64,000 bases of DNA from Owenia fusiformis (Eukaryota; Annelida; Polychaeta; Sabellida; Oweniidae): positions 558,001 through 622,000 of the forward strand of contig CAIIXF020000010.1 of assembly GCA_903813345.2 (NCBI GenBank), read 5' to 3'. The position numbers were made by a program, and so were the translations under genes. This document shows, in pieces, positions 36,618 through 50,037 of this stretch (the stretch's first letter is position 1; every line of letters starts with the position of its first letter). The notes beneath the pieces are model-generated. The model was not told the origin of the DNA. It made no database searches and was given only the letters and a program-made list of their open reading frames with translations.

Positions 36618-36946
36618 GTCTTGACATAGTTCATTTATATTTCAATCAAGGGCGTTGTCAAGATACAAAAGATAGGTGAGGCAAAGTTAAATGAAAAATA
36701 GAAATAAATTTGAATTAAGTGGATGACATTATTTATTCATGGTATCGATTAGAACATTTCTGCATTGGAATTTTTGAAACCAGCAAATGTCTAGTCTGTG
36801 CGCCTTATGCCAGGCTACGCTTAGTTCTGGCACTGGATAAATATCACTAATGATGACATATAGGACTTAAATTAGCATTAATTTATCAATTAATTAATTA
36901 ATTAAGTAATTAAAAAGAAAAGAAATAGAACTATGATTAGCAATCA

Positions 36947-37594
36947 CACACCGGAATACCCTGACAACGGTAAAGTCAGATACCGTTGTCAAAAATGGCA
37001 AGCATAACCGTCGCTTCAACTCCGGCTTAAATCACTTGGTCCTCGTCTCATGGGACTTTATCGTCGCTAATTCTGTGCATGTTTTAAGCTCTTGTGATGA
37101 TGTCGTATTATATAAAATCCCATTTTAAATCAAATGGGGTCGTGAATCGCAACAATATAGCGTCTTCGATATCGTCAATGACAACGGAATCTGAATTTGA
37201 AATAATTTAGAAAGGCAACGGCATGTGGTAAGATGTGACAACGGATTATGATGGATGTCTTGCATTGGAACATAGGAAAATGACAAAGGTAGACACTTTA
37301 CCGATGTCTTTACATATACCGTTGTCAAATATTACCGTTGTCATCCCGAGTTTACATCACATTTGACCCACACCTACCGTTGTCATTTATACAGTATCCG
37401 TTGTCCTGTGTCATATTTTGATCGGTAAAATTAAAGCCTTTATTTCGATGGTAGAACATATTTAACGATCCGTAGAAAAACACTTTGAGTGATTGCTGTA
37501 CCAAAGTTCATGAAAATGGAATTGAAGCGACGGTTATGTCCGCCATTTGTGACAACGGTATCTGACTTAACCGTTGTCAGGGTATTCCGGTGTG
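36947..37594. mobile_element. 648-bp TIR element, CACACCGG family, 5-bp target duplication
   Basis: Ends CACACCGGAATACCCTGACA and its complement continue for about 70 bp (ACGGTAAAGTCAGATACCGT, then ATAACCGTCGCTTCAA). It is flanked by AATCA on both sides (36942-36946, 37595-37599). Internally it repeats ACCGTTGTCA-type words in both orientations, which gives multiple subterminal motifs. No transposase frame, so non-autonomous. The 80-bp MITE at 12314 belongs to the same family. Confidence 0.85.
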
Positions 37595-37659
37595 AATCAA
37601 TAGAAAACAACTTAGTTCACAAGTTCAGGACCCATTGTTTTTAAAAATATACGTTTAAC

Positions 37660-39261
37660 CAGGCCCGTAAGACACTTTTCTCCAAGGGGGGAGCGGTTTT
37701 TAGCTTACTAAAGAGAATATAAAATTGTCATTTTTTTGCCGCGTACATCAAATCGCGTAAGACAGAGGGGGGGGGGGTCAGTTACTCCCTATATTGGTTT
37801 GGAATTAACAAATGCATGCAACGTCCAATTGTTTTGTGGGGGGTGGGAAGAGTGGTCCACTCCCCCTAGAAAATTTTACAGTTTTGAGATGCTATTTGGT
37901 GCGTTCTGGGCACTTTCAAAGTGTGAGTTTCTAAGAAGTACGCCACCACCACGGGAATAAGAGTTGAGTGAATACAAAACCGAGCATATATGGGGGTCTG
38001 GGGGTTCTCCCCCAGGAAAATTTTGAAATTTGGTTGTATTTGGAGCGAATTTGCAACCATCTGGTACGCCTGTGCGTTATGAGTCAATAAGAAAAATGTG
38101 ATTTTTTTTCAAATTCTTTTGGGGGTGTCAAAGAGGATGAGAGGGTGAAGTGGGGTGGGGTGCCAGTAGGGGAGCAAGGGGTTGTCCCCCAGAAACATTG
38201 ACCATATCAAGGTGCTTTTTGATGATGTCTGGGCACTTAAAAATGTCTGAGACAATACATAAAATTCAGAATATTTTCTTTTGTTTTGTGGGGGATGTGA
38301 GGGGTGGCTAACTCTCCTAGAAAATTTTACAATTTAAAGATGATATTTGGTGCTTCTTGGCACTTTTAAAGTGTATTAGTCAATAAAAACATTGAAAAAC
38401 AATCACAATTTTTTTCAAATTTGGGGGGTGTCAAAGGGGGGAGGGGTGCCAGAGGGGTAGGTGGGGCTGGGGTGCCAGAGGGGGAGCAAGTGTTTCTCCC
38501 CCATATCAAAATTTACAATAGCAAGGTGCTATTCGATGAAGTTTGGGCACTTTAAAAGTGTCTGTGCCTAAAAGTGCCTATTTCCCAAGAAAATTTTACA
38601 ATTTTAAGATGCTATTTGGTGCTTTCTGGGCACTTTCAAAGGGTATGAGTCAATAAAAAAAATTGAAAAATCTCTTTTTTTTGGGGGGGGTGTTAAGGGA
38701 GGGGGGCTGCCAGAGGGGGAGGGGGAGAAGGAGTGGGGATGCCAGAGGGCGAGTGAGTGTTAGTCTTCCAGAATCATTAACTTTATCAAGGAGCTATTTG
38801 ATGATGTCTGGGCAATTTAAAAGTGTCTGAGACAATACATAAAACAAATTCACAACTTTTTTTTGGGGGGGGGGTCAAGGGGGGGCGCCAGAGGGGGGGT
38901 TATGCAAGTGCAAGATGCAAGAGGGGGAGTAAGTCCCCCAGAAACACGAACTATATCAAGGAGCTATTTGATGATATCTGGGCACTTTAAAAGTGTCTGA
39001 GACAAAACTCTAAAATAAATTTAAAACTTTTCCATTGTTTTGTGGGGGGTGTGAGGGGTAGCCAATACCCCTAGAAAATTTTACAATTTTAAGATGCTAT
39101 TTGGGGCTTTCTGGGTACTTTCAAAGTGTATGAGTCAATGAAAAGAAATTACAAAAAAATATTTTTCAAAGAAAAAAAATTTTTCAAATTTTTTTTTTCA
39201 AATTTATTTTGGGGGTGACAAAGGGGGGTGCGGTCGCACCCCCCCCCATCTGACGGCCCTG
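37660..39261. mobile_element. 1.6-kb non-autonomous element with internal G-rich tandem repeats
   Basis: Starts CAGGCCCGTAAGACAC and ends CATCTGACGGCCCTG, flanked by TTAAC on both sides (37655-37659, 39262-39266). The inside is several diverged copies of a unit of some 350 bp containing GGGGGTGTCAAAG, GCTATTTGGTGCTTTCTGGG, CACTTTCAAAGTGTATGAGT and CCCCCAGAAACATT. No transposase. A second copy lies at 50038-51255. The 5-bp target duplication and CAGGSCCGT ends suggest a hAT-related or similar cut-and-paste group; this assignment is inference. Confidence 0.85.
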
Positions 39262-39648
39262 TTAACCTATTCGATAATTGAATGAAATGTCATATTGACC
39301 GTGTGTTCACACTTGGCCACTTGAACACATGCGCGTGCGCACTTAGGCATTCCGTATGCAGTTATTTGAGAAAATGTCAGATGTCAGAATAAAAAGTAAA
39401 TCTAAAGATAGAATAGATGTGATAGCTATATTGGTATAACATGATTCCTAAAATATAACCATAACTTATGCTTGATTCTTTATGTAATTACTCCCATGTT
39501 GTTGATTTTAGACGCTATTAACGAGGCTCAACTTTTAAAGAGTTAGTACAAATCAAGATATCTCCCATTATACTCGCTCTATCACTGCTTAGAACCATAC
39601 TAGGTTTTTTAAACCGAGCAAGGGAAATAAGTAGATGAAGTCGATATC

Positions 39649-39726
39649 TAGCCATCCAGGAGTCGAACCTGGCTCAAAGAATGTTTAGATCTTTGAGGTA
39701 TCCCACACAACTGTGATTGATATCTA
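39649..39726 (-). tRNA. Degenerate tRNA-like sequence (tRNA pseudogene or SINE head)
   Basis: On the minus strand CCAGGTTCGACTCCTGG is a perfect T-arm. Upstream, CTCAAAG and CTTTGAG could form a long anticodon-like stem around an oversized loop. The acceptor stem pairs only partly, and the D-arm is poor. It is therefore not a functional tRNA gene; a pseudogene or tRNA-derived SINE remnant fits. Confidence 0.3.
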
Positions 39727-41208
39727 CACATAGAAATTTTTCCCAAGGTTAGCAAAACATCCAATCCAGCAAATAGTTGTGTCCATAGTAAGACTAAATT
39801 AGAAAACAGCAACTCCCCAATGACATTGGATTATATTTTTACTAAGAATGGCGGCCATTTTGAAACAGGTTGCCATATTGATGAAAATGCCTTTTTGAGT
39901 GGAGGACATATGCCAATGAAACATTAGCATATGAAAGTTTAAAGTCTGTAAAATCCGTCTACTGTTCTCAGGTTCTTAGTTATCAAAGATTGCATTTTTT
40001 CGAAAAATGGTGGCAATTTTTAATTAAGTGGCCATATCGAAACTTTATTCTTTAGTAGAGGTCCCATGGCCATAAAACACCAGCCTCTTAAATTCTCAAA
40101 TCAGTCAATCAGTATTTGAGTTATTTTCCGGAGAGACAGTACTAGAGACGGCTTCTCCTCGAACGACGTTCGGTGGGATAAATATCGCTCTTACACGGTG
40201 TCTTATGACGTGCACGGACCTGGAGAAATACGGGCTAATCTCAACTTTAAGCGTTAATATCTGCCTTATTTAAAAAGCTAACTATGTGCTTTATATATCA
40301 TTTTGAAGTATTTTTTATTCGCATTTCACTGAAATTATTTTTCCTTGAAACGTTTGATGGGATCTACTACATTTTTAAACTTAAATGTACCTCGTCAAAT
40401 ACGCTGTAAGACGTAACATTTCACGCTTACACTGTTCGTTGAAATCGGGATAACTTTTGAAATACTGATCAGAATTTTACTAAAATTTCACATTTTATTT
40501 AATAGAACATGTGCATTTATGACGTCCCACTTGCATAAAGGCTTCAGTTCAAATTGTCTTATATGAACGCTTTTAAAATTTTCAAAATTGTGTAAGGTTT
40601 TGAAGGCGAAGGAGACAGGCAATAAGTTTACCTAACCTTCTAATTTAGGTCTGATTTAAAAAAAATTAACTGCACAATATTGTCATGGCGGAATTTACAG
40701 ACAATAACCGATTTCTTTATTTTTCAAATAATATTAAAATAACAGCTGATTTTAGAGAGTTGAAAAAATGTAACGCATCGATTTTTTACCACAAATTCCG
40801 TACATATCAATTTTTACTAACGCCCCGAGTGGATTTCCTGACCGTTTTTCAAAAATTCAATATATCTTAGAAATACAATGTCCTCGAGATCTTGTTGCTC
40901 TGTAAATTCTACCAGGATTGAATAAGGATAAAGCATATTATTTTTAGGTTGACTAAACTTGACAAAATGTAACGCTTGTCGTTTTTGACGTTATAAGTCT
41001 CTGCCCAATACTGCCCATTGTTTTGTTTTGGTATTTTGACGCCATTAATGTTACGCTAAGTGTCCCCAGTTTTGTGCGACGTGTATCTTCCCATATATCA
41101 CAATTTGTTCAAAATTCCACGACTTGGTTCAATCATGGCCATTGACTTGGGTTAGTTCACCCTTGTATCCAACCATAGGCAATAGTGAAGTTTCACGTGT
41201 ACATTTAA

Positions 41209-41811
41209 AGGGATATTCCTTGCCAAACCATCTCTCTCCTCATATGGTAGATATAACCATATATATGCTTGCCATGTTTAGCAAAACACGCAAAAATGTT
41301 TTGATATGGTCAAATTTGATCACTTAGAAATGTGATGCTCAATTCCAGTAAGCTGCCATCTTTTAAAATTTCACACAGGAAGTGATGTCATCGACTCTCA
41401 ACTTTGCATATAGCATTTGGTGAGGAGCTATTAAGAATTACAAAACCAGCAAAATATTCTTTTTCAACTTTGTATCTTATTTAATCCTTCTGAAAATCTC
41501 TTCTTTTATTCTAAGTTGACAAGCCCTGAAAATATTTTTGCACAGAAAGTAATGATCACTTGTCTAGAAGTGATTTTGTGCTACTTTCCTATACTGTTAT
41601 GGGCAAGGTTATAGAAGTTGAGAGTTGATGACATCACTTCCTGCAAGAAATCTTAAAAGATGGCAGCTCACTGGAAATAAGCACTAGATTTTTAAATGAT
41701 CAATATTGACCATATTAAAACATTTTCCCATATTTTGCTAAATATGGAAACTATATATATGATTATAGCTACCATATCAAGAGAGAAAAGGGCCGGGAAA
41801 GGAATATTCCT
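41209..41811. mobile_element. 603-bp foldback element with TTAA target site
   Basis: Arms of about 200 bp are inverted copies (AGGGATATTCCTTGCC / GGAATATTCCT; landmarks AAGCTGCCATCTTTTA and AGGAAGTGATGTCATC with complements near 41650 and 41630). TTAA flanks both ends (41205-41208, 41812-41815). No coding content. The AGGGATATTCC ends differ from those of the other TTAA elements in the window. Confidence 0.8.
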
Positions 41812-43695
41812 TTAAAGATCTTTTAAAGAGATTGGCAGCCATCCAAGTACAAAATGACATTTTTTAAAACCACAGACCTCAATATAAGTAAATTGAATAA
41901 AAAATATTTACGGCACAGTCTAGTGTTTACTAAACGAAATGCTGACTCTAATGATAGATATGTTCAAAGTACAATTATGTTTTCAACCCACATCTCATGG
42001 ATCTAGACGAGTAAACATTCCGGAGAAATCGTCTATGATGATTCAACTCTAAACATCATCACGATTACCCTGCAGTCCGATTGGCTCTATACACTCAACT
42101 CTGACTAATATAAATGATTTGAGTTTGATATTGGTAACTTCTGAAAATAAAATATATGAACTAATTGTATGATCCTGATTCTGAATGTATGTTGACCAAA
42201 TCAAAGAATTATCTGTAATCTAAAGAGGGCAGACGAACGTGTCCTCTTACGAAGGGTATATCAAGATTGATTGTCGACAGTGAGGATTCAGGGTTCGAAA
42301 TTCAAAGCTGCCGATTGCCAATGGCAACCACTTTTCACCCTTAGCAGTACAATTGGAAAGACTGGTTGCCTGTTGGGCAATGGACTGAATACCAATGATT
42401 GATTGTGATCGTGTTTTTAACCTTTGAAAATGTTCTATCCGTCTATTGTCCGTATGTTCCGTAACCAAATAACCTGCCAATCATTTACAGTGGATATAAA
42501 TCTAATATCTGTTTCAAGTGCGATATCACATACAGTAATCTATATTAGCTGATGGTCACGTGACCTTCCCATAATGCTCTTTTACCAATTGTAAATAAAT
42601 AAAAGTAGATGAACTTTGTGTGCATGTGTTCTTGTCAGTGTTATTAACATTTGGCAGAGCTTTTAGAAATGTTGCATAACTTCTGGCCAAAAACCAGCAA
42701 CGTTACAGAAATGATTGGGGAAATATCACCGTTTAAACTGTTGTATTTTGGGATGTTACACGTTACAGCTATTAATCCACATCCACACGTGCCAGATCTT
42801 TTTTATTTTTGACTGGCTTCTAGTCCACACACAAATCATTACATCACCTAATAATACTTTGTCCAGAACTGAGATTCAGAGAAATTTCCCTCCAATGATC
42901 TCACACTATTAGTAGTACTAGATATAGTACTCAATGGCAAAAAGAAAAGAAACAGAACATTCAATTTATTATTTTACAGCATAAAAATATTTATTCATAT
43001 ATAAGTCTTGACACTTTGAAGAAAGCATGTGTCAATGACTACAAATGGGCTAGTCCAATACTCTAGCAGATAACATTGCAGGGGTGTGAGGATCCAGCAG
43101 TGTCATTCACCTAAGATAATGTGCAATTATTAGAAATCACGATGATTATTCGCAATTATACTGTTCAAAACATCCTGGTAGATAATCATCATTTAATCAT
43201 GTTAATAGTAATGAATGGGATTTGAGATTAATTACTCGGATATTTATCCATTCTATATTCAGAATGAAATATTTTAGAATAATTATTAACCTATTTACGT
43301 CATCAATTCACAAAAAATATAAATAATCTTGCAAGAATTAAAATCACAAAGATATAGTCCAAAATCTTTACATACATGAGTCTGATAGAGTATAAATGCC
43401 AGTATTTATTAAGCTGCATATTTTGTGGCTGTCATATTCAGTCTCAACCCTTGTCTTAATGGATCCATTGATAATATGGGGATTCTTTAGATAGAGACAA
43501 CAGGCAGTTTTCAGTTTTATTTGATTGTTTTTACAAAATGGCCTTTGTTTTGAGAAACGTATTGTATCCATATTCCATTATAAAAAATCATAATTGTTCA
43601 ATGTTTGTTAAATACTTTTTTGCTATTGTTTTCATTTGTTTCTAACCTGTTGTCAAAAATGCTAAAGAAACCTATGTTCAACACTTCAGGTAGCA

Positions 43696-43854
43696 CAGTA
43701 AAACCTGCCAACATTAAGAACATCCTCCATTTGTCATACTATTCCTAGATTACAAGTCTTACTTACAAGGAGTCTTAGCATGTAAGTCAATGGGACACAG
43801 CTCTTTTGAAAACTGTTTTACGTTTCTTTTTGACTGAATGGTAGGTTTTACTTT
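43696..43854. mobile_element. pogo/Tigger-type MITE
   Basis: ACAGTAAAACCTGCC at the left and the reverse complement of GGTAGGTTTTACTTT at the right form short inverted ends. The inside is AT-rich without coding sequence. It lies in the probable 3' UTR or flank of the MCL1-like gene. Confidence 0.4.
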
Positions 43855-44493
43855 ACATATATCACAGTTTAGGTTTACATTGCTAAATACCTACTGCATG
43901 TCAAACTGAGGAAATGACAACCCAGCACCGGAAAAAGTTATTAACTTTAGTCATTTAATGTAACAAATGGCAGTTTCAAATGCATATGCTTTGTCAGTGT
44001 TTGAGCTCTTGTGAACTCTATATAAGTATTACAATGCTAATTTAGTCTCCATGGTAACATCACTTCTGAAACAATTGGAGAATTAGTTTTTTGATTAATA
44101 TATCCTCTCAGTTTAATATTAACTGAGCAGGAAAAACTCTAAACTGTTTCACCAAATATGAGTTATTGGTTGAAATGCAAGTACAACTTGTAAATCCAAA
44201 ATATCATAGTGAAACTTATTTTAAAACAACTAGTTTTGCGATGTTTTCCTTGATGTACCACAGTGAAATGAAAATGTTCAGTTCAAAATAAATGCCATTA
44301 ACTGATGCCTGAGAAAATTGACTTGAATTAAATCATTCCTTCCTTATACAAACAATATCATGTCTCAAAAATTCAGTTCACCCATCTTTTATTTTTCCAA
44401 AAGTTCTATCTAAGACACATTTAAAATAGATTTTGCTGTAAAATATTTTGTCCCCATAGAACTTTGTCAGTTACTGTGGTCGGAAAATTTGAT

Positions 44494-44554
44494 ATTGGGG
44501 CTGGATGTCTTGACCATACATCCTCAAAGGAAGGATCAAGACATCCAGCCCAAT
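44494..44554. ncRNA. miRNA-like hairpin candidate
   Basis: TTGGGGCTGGATGTCTTGACC pairs with GGATCAAGACATCCAGCCCA about 20 bases later. The stem is about 20 bp with two single-base bulges and a loop near ATACATCCTCAAAGGAA. Length and pairing would suit a pre-miRNA, but no mature sequence is recognised and it may be a tiny inverted-repeat element. Confidence 0.3.
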
Positions 44555-46112
44555 TTCAAATTTCAATATAAGGATGTGTGAAATATTTTCTGTGATAGAT
44601 GAACTTATGAGAGAATATGAATACTGTAAGATTCTGTAACATTAGATACTGTAACATTCTCATCTCCTTTCATTGTAATGAATAGTTATCACTCAACAAA
44701 ACATCATCACAAATAAAATTGAAGTCAACAAATTTTCTGTAGTTTAAGACACAGTATTGTGTACCAGAAAAAGAAGACCCTACAAAATGTAAGGAAGCGA
44801 TCAGACCCAAAACTTTTATCTACGAACATCTACAAGCTTTATCAATTCAAAGACTTATGACTTCAGAAAATTGAACATTTTTTCCTAACTTTTCTAGTAC
44901 ATACATGTATACAAAATGTCACAAAACATTTTAAGTGTCTTAACATCAAAATTACAGATGTTCAAATGATAAAATAAAATAATAAAAATAATTCATGACC
45001 CAACGCAGTCAGGAGAATTCTGTTTCGATTCTTTTCACCTTTGTTTAAACAGAATGACCTCATGAAAAGAGAATACATATTAGCCTATCTCAAACAGAAA
45101 ATGAAAAGAACCGTTAAAAATTCAAATGTAGATCTTAGTTTTGACTGCTATATGTATTTATGCTTTTAAACTCTGAATAAAGAACTATATACTATAGTAG
45201 AAGACTAAAGAAAACACACACAAGAAATTTCAATTTATGACCTCAGTTATTCAATTTTAAGAAGTTTGGTTAGATATAGACACTTCCTTCTGACTGTGTT
45301 GTGACAAATAGCATGATTCTCAAACAATAGTCCTAAGATTCAATAGTTCATAGATAAGATATTTAGTTTCAGTTCTTAGAGTTGGACCTTCATATCTATT
45401 CAATCCATATATGGTAAACTGTACCAAGGATAAATGATGATGCTTGTGTCTAAAGCCGACAGTTCAAAACAGGAAGTGAAATTAATATTTTACAAATGTT
45501 TTTTATTATTATGATTTACTGCAAGTCAAGATAACTTCTCACATAACTGAATAATAAAAAGATCACATCAGAATGCATTCCTTGTAATGTTATATTTAGT
45601 CTTCTATAGTATATAAAATGCTTTATTTATATAAATCTAGCGTTGAAGTTTCTCACTTCAAGTTCTTTGCTGCCTCTTCACTTGTACGCCCTCCTAGCTT
45701 GGCGCGGAGCAGAGTCTTCAATCAATCACATCTTTCAGGAAGTCTTTTTTCATCCATCATAATCTTCGCATCTCCGAAGAGTCCCAAGAAGTCATGGAAA
45801 CCGATGTTTTTCTCGTGTGACAATGAATCACAATTTATTCCATAAATTAGATCATGGAAACTTGTTTACATCGAAGTAAAAATCAATATTCAATTCTTTT
45901 TCTCTTTTGTCCACATACAGTTGTTTACGACTAGAAATATACCACTATAGGTAGGTCAGGTTAAATCCAGTTCAGGTAAATCAATAAAAAAATTCTGTTT
46001 TAGTCGGCTTAGATAGACTTATTGAATGTTTAAAATCCATATAGAGATGTGTTGAGTAGTGACTTGTTGTTTAAGTCATGTTGCATTTGTTACCCATGTC
46101 TGCTTGTGTTAT

Positions 46113-49100
46113 TTATCTTGCTGCTAGGGTCATGGTTGCAAGAGCGCCTAAGCCAATCGCAGTAAACATCAGACCTTTCCAAACTTTGTTTTCAACATCA
46201 TTCTCATCAGGGAAGTATTCAGAGAAAGCATCCTGGAAATATATTAATCAACAGAATATAGAATTTGAGTTTAATCACTTTACTGTATATAGAAAAATCA
46301 AAGGAATTTAGAATTTGATCAACTTTTTTAGAATTTGGGTTCGACCATTTCACCAAACATTTCCTTCTCTTGCAGTTATTTCTATGTGTGAAATAAACAT
46401 TTGATCTTTTGAACATGTAAGGAATGTAAGTAAGTGAAAAACCAATCAACATTTTAAAATTTCATTAAATGATTGGAGGGGTCACACCATAACAAAATTA
46501 ACTTTTTCATGACTATTAATATTGGACACCATCCTTAGTGGCACTACAGATTACAGTAAAACGTATCTAATGTGAACATCACCCAGACTAATCTAAATTG
46601 TTGAGAATAGCAGGTGTTCATATTTCAAGGTTTCTATGACAAGTCAATGGGCGATAACAAAATTAGGACTGAGAGAAAGTTTTAATATCGAAGAGTGAAG
46701 AGGTGTTTTATCAAAAAAACATGAATGGTTTAACCATAACATATTTGAAAGGTGAGCCATGAATGGTGAGCCACTGATGAAAAACAGTGTAATTAATAGT
46801 TTTAGAGAATACACCTAATGAAAGAAATATTTTTTGAAATATTTGGCACTCCTTCAGATTTTTGTTCAGACACAACTGAGGAGGAGGATGATGAAAATCA
46901 ATGAAAGGCAGACAAATGTGAATTGTGACCTGGCATTTTATGTGTATCATGTGATTCAAAAGGAAATCAATAGCTTGAGATATTTCTGGCAATGATGAAA
47001 TTGCACATCCATTATCCTCTAGTTGCCAAAACAGTACTGCTATATATATTTATACAATGAACTTTATTCTCAGGCAACTTTCAAGACTATTGAGGTCTAA
47101 AATCAATAATCCTTTCAAATACATCTAGTTGCCAAACAATAGGCTTTATAGACTGATAAATTGTACAAATAAAGGGCTGGGAGATTTTCAATTTTACTTC
47201 AGTGCATTCTGAATCATAAACAATCAGTTGGTCTTGAATGGGGTCAAAATTAAGCATCTAGAGAACGATTCATATTTTGGACTTTGAAATTCTTATAGAT
47301 TAAAAGTAGATAACTAACAACAAGAGGTGATAAACATATGGTACTTCATACTAACTACCATTGAACAACCATATGTCATCATTAAAAAAATGTAGACACA
47401 TTCACAAATTATTTGAGTTCTTGAATGAAAATTGCATCATCAGTAAAATCATCATTTTGTCCACTGATTAAGAGTTCATTTCAGTACAATCAAACTTACA
47501 TTCAGTATGTTCAAACAAACATGACGTAACTGCTTAGATAAAATTGTCATAAATGAAGTGATTGATGGTTAAGTTTACATAAATAGGTAATTGAAATTTA
47601 TAAATAAAGTTCACCAAAAACAAATGATTTGGACATTAAAAATAGAAAATGTTTGTTAGTTCAACACAATAAAACTTTCATGAACCCCCAAGACACGCCT
47701 AATGAGCAAATGATCACAATGTATATATGCGTGTGACAAGTCACAGACTCTACTGTAATACTGTATTTTGTTTCACATTTAAGATACAGCATGGGGCTGA
47801 GCATGTCTAAGAGTTTCTCATAGATTAACTTTTGGTTTCAACAAACAATTTTCTGGATAACTGTTCTAAAATCACTTTTTGTAAGGGGACTTTTTGGATC
47901 ACAAACTGCTTCATGTTAACCAAGAATGCTCATTTAAGTCTGAACAATCTTCTTGGTAGTAGATACCGCAGTTTTTAATATTTCCATAGACTGTTATTTA
48001 CCATGGGCTTTCAACAGATATTTACTAAATGGAGAAAATAAATTGTTTGTAATTTACAGGGTATTAATCTTGATCTTATTCAGCAAAAGAATTTTTAAGA
48101 AACTGTTCACAATAACCTAACCTGGTTGGTTACCATAGCAAACTAAGTATAGAGTTACAGGCAGCTACTTAAACTACTCAGTCAGAATATTCTAGGAATG
48201 ATGAATTTTTGCCAACATTCTTGTCTAAATCTAATCTGGACCAGGATGCTGTCTGGATGGTAATGCTGTGATTCAAAACACTAAACATTCAGCAATAAGC
48301 ATGTGTCTTGTTTCATTCCTTGTTTCCTGAATGCATATACACCAACACTAAGGATAGTTGTTTTCTAGCACCAAGACAAAACCCTGGTCATATCTCCGCC
48401 ATCACATATCACAATATACACTTAGATGTAGAAGCGTTTCCTGTATATGTAGCCTATTACCTGGATCATTTTGTAGGTAACAGAATGTTGCATTTCCTCT
48501 TTTTGTTGCATAAATCATCACAATCATAAAACAAACTACTTGTGTCTGGATAAAAGATAAAAGCTATACATACCCATCCCCCATTTTCATTGATCCACTT
48601 TCCCAGCCGCACTGCGACATATCGACCCATGAATTCAGAAATTTTTGGCGTAAACTCGGTCATATCATTTTCAGTACAATGTTTCGCTATTCTTGCACCA
48701 AATGTATACACAGTAACAACTCTTCCCCAGTTAACTTGGCCATCCTCGAAGATTTCATCTGCAACATTGACAAATGTTTTGTAACCATTTTCTTGTGAAA
48801 TGTCAAGTTTTTTCACCATTGCTTTGAATACAATGTCATGTTTTTGAGAAAGTTGGTCAACAGTTCTCCTCAGGGTTTGACAATGTCTATCTGGAGCTTT
48901 TGTTTCTTTTCTTTGTGCCACATATGATACAATGTCTTGGGCTAGGAGGCCGGCTTCTTTCTGGATTTCTTCGGGAGGAATATCCTCTTCATTCGTTTGT
49001 GTTCCAGCTGATTTTGATGAAATTTTTACAAACCCATTTGTTGCGGCCATTTTGTTGTTGATGTTGTTCTTCTCCGGGCTGAAACACTGTTCCTTTACCA

Positions 49101-49155
49101 CTGATTTCAACGCCTTAGACTCTGATGCTTTAATCGGGACATTTTCAATTTCCAT
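46113..49155 (-). CDS. MCL1-like pro-survival Bcl-2 family protein, two exons, 233 aa
   Basis: Exons 48574-49155 and 46113-46232 join in phase 0 (donor GTATGT, acceptor TTCCAG). The product should sit on the outer mitochondrial membrane and bind BH3 helices of pro-apoptotic proteins. A Ser/Glu/Lys-rich N-terminus (1-60) is followed by a BH3-like QTLRRTVDQLSQKHD (93-107), the BH1 signature VNWGRVVTVYTFGARIAKH (141-159), and BH2 WINENGGW|DAFSEYF (188-201). The hydrophobic C-terminal anchor is about residues 214-231. The intron splits BH2 right after the Trp, as in many animal Bcl-2 genes. LRR..QRNHETAF-like and MVKKLDI stretches make MCL1 the closest family member I know. The first ATG is used; a second in-frame ATG at residue 36 could also serve. 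Intron (2.3 kb) carries a pogo-like MITE. Head to head with the BH3-motif gene at 51812. Confidence 0.93.
46554..46712. mobile_element. pogo/Tigger-type MITE in the MCL1-like intron
   Basis: Begins CAGTAAAACGTATCTAATG after TA and ends near GAGGTGTTTTATC. The internal GCAGGTGTTCATATTTCAAGG phrase is shared with the MITE at 54817 and with the duplicated segment at 62892, so these are one family. Confidence 0.45.
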
Positions 49156-50037
49156 AATCACATACCCCTCTTGATGATCCCAAGGAGGAGACAGAATCCT
49201 AGTTCCTGTTTCTATTACAAATCCGAGATGAAAAGAAAGAATCGATGAGAAACCAAATTTTCTCGCGTCACTGTTTGTCTGTTCACTTCGGGTAAATAAC
49301 TGAGTTCCGAATTAACCCGAACGATAATATCGATATCCGGAGATTCCAAATATGGAATAATGAACTTTGAACCCTCGGCAAGTGACATCACTTCTAAAAA
49401 TAGCACATTCGAGTAGTCTCGGGAAAATCCGTCAATTTTACGAAGGAATGATGTCATTTTGCTGAACTGTGATTGGTTGTAAATATGGAAATCCCAAGTG
49501 CTACTCGGCGATGTACGTAATGAAAATATTTGATTCATTCTCATCTCAGTTTGTCAATTAGTCCAAGCGATTGAAACTACAACCAAAACTTATTGTATAT
49601 ATTATATTACTTTTAAATTAGTTTTCATATTAGTTTCGCCAAGAGATTTTCGGATGAGGTCGTGATTTGAAGAGATCGATATCAGAAGAAAACAGGAAGA
49701 AATATTGAATTGAAAGTTATCAGGATCGATTTGACTACAGTTCAATCACAAAAAGTAGGTACACAATAATTACAATTACATGTAGCTGTGTACAATATTT
49801 ATTGTAATTTACATTATGTACATATGAAAAATACTAGATTTTGTATGTAACTTGTCAACCCGGTGTGAAAGAAATTATGGTCCCCTGGGGATTATGGTCC
49901 CCTTTCTAAACGGCCCTTATTGGCCCTGATTGTGTATAAGATAATAAGAGAAAGGGTTGTATTTAGGTCACCATATAAATCAATGGAGAGTCGGACCATA
50001 ATTTGAGAGGACCTCCTACCCTTTTACACCGGGCTTG

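Larger units (their letters stand above)
39262..46112. other. Intergenic and probable MCL1-like 3' UTR region
   Basis: 39.3-42.9 kb: AT-rich, with a tRNA-like relic and a TTAA foldback element, no gene recognised. About 42.95-46.11 kb lies directly downstream of the MCL1-like stop codon on its strand. TTTATT (AATAAA on the minus strand) at 42966-42971 could end a long 3' UTR of about 3.1 kb. The open frame at 45618-45845 reads as antisense of this region and is not accepted as coding. UTR extent is inference. Confidence 0.35.

Noticed and set aside
42247-42480. 77-codon minus-strand frame with a GGTTCGAAATTC B-box-like word
   Set aside because: No A box at the right distance, no tRNA fold and no recognisable protein.
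45618-45845. 75-codon plus-strand open frame
   Set aside because: Lies antisense in the probable 3' UTR of the MCL1-like gene; neither strand gives a recognisable protein.
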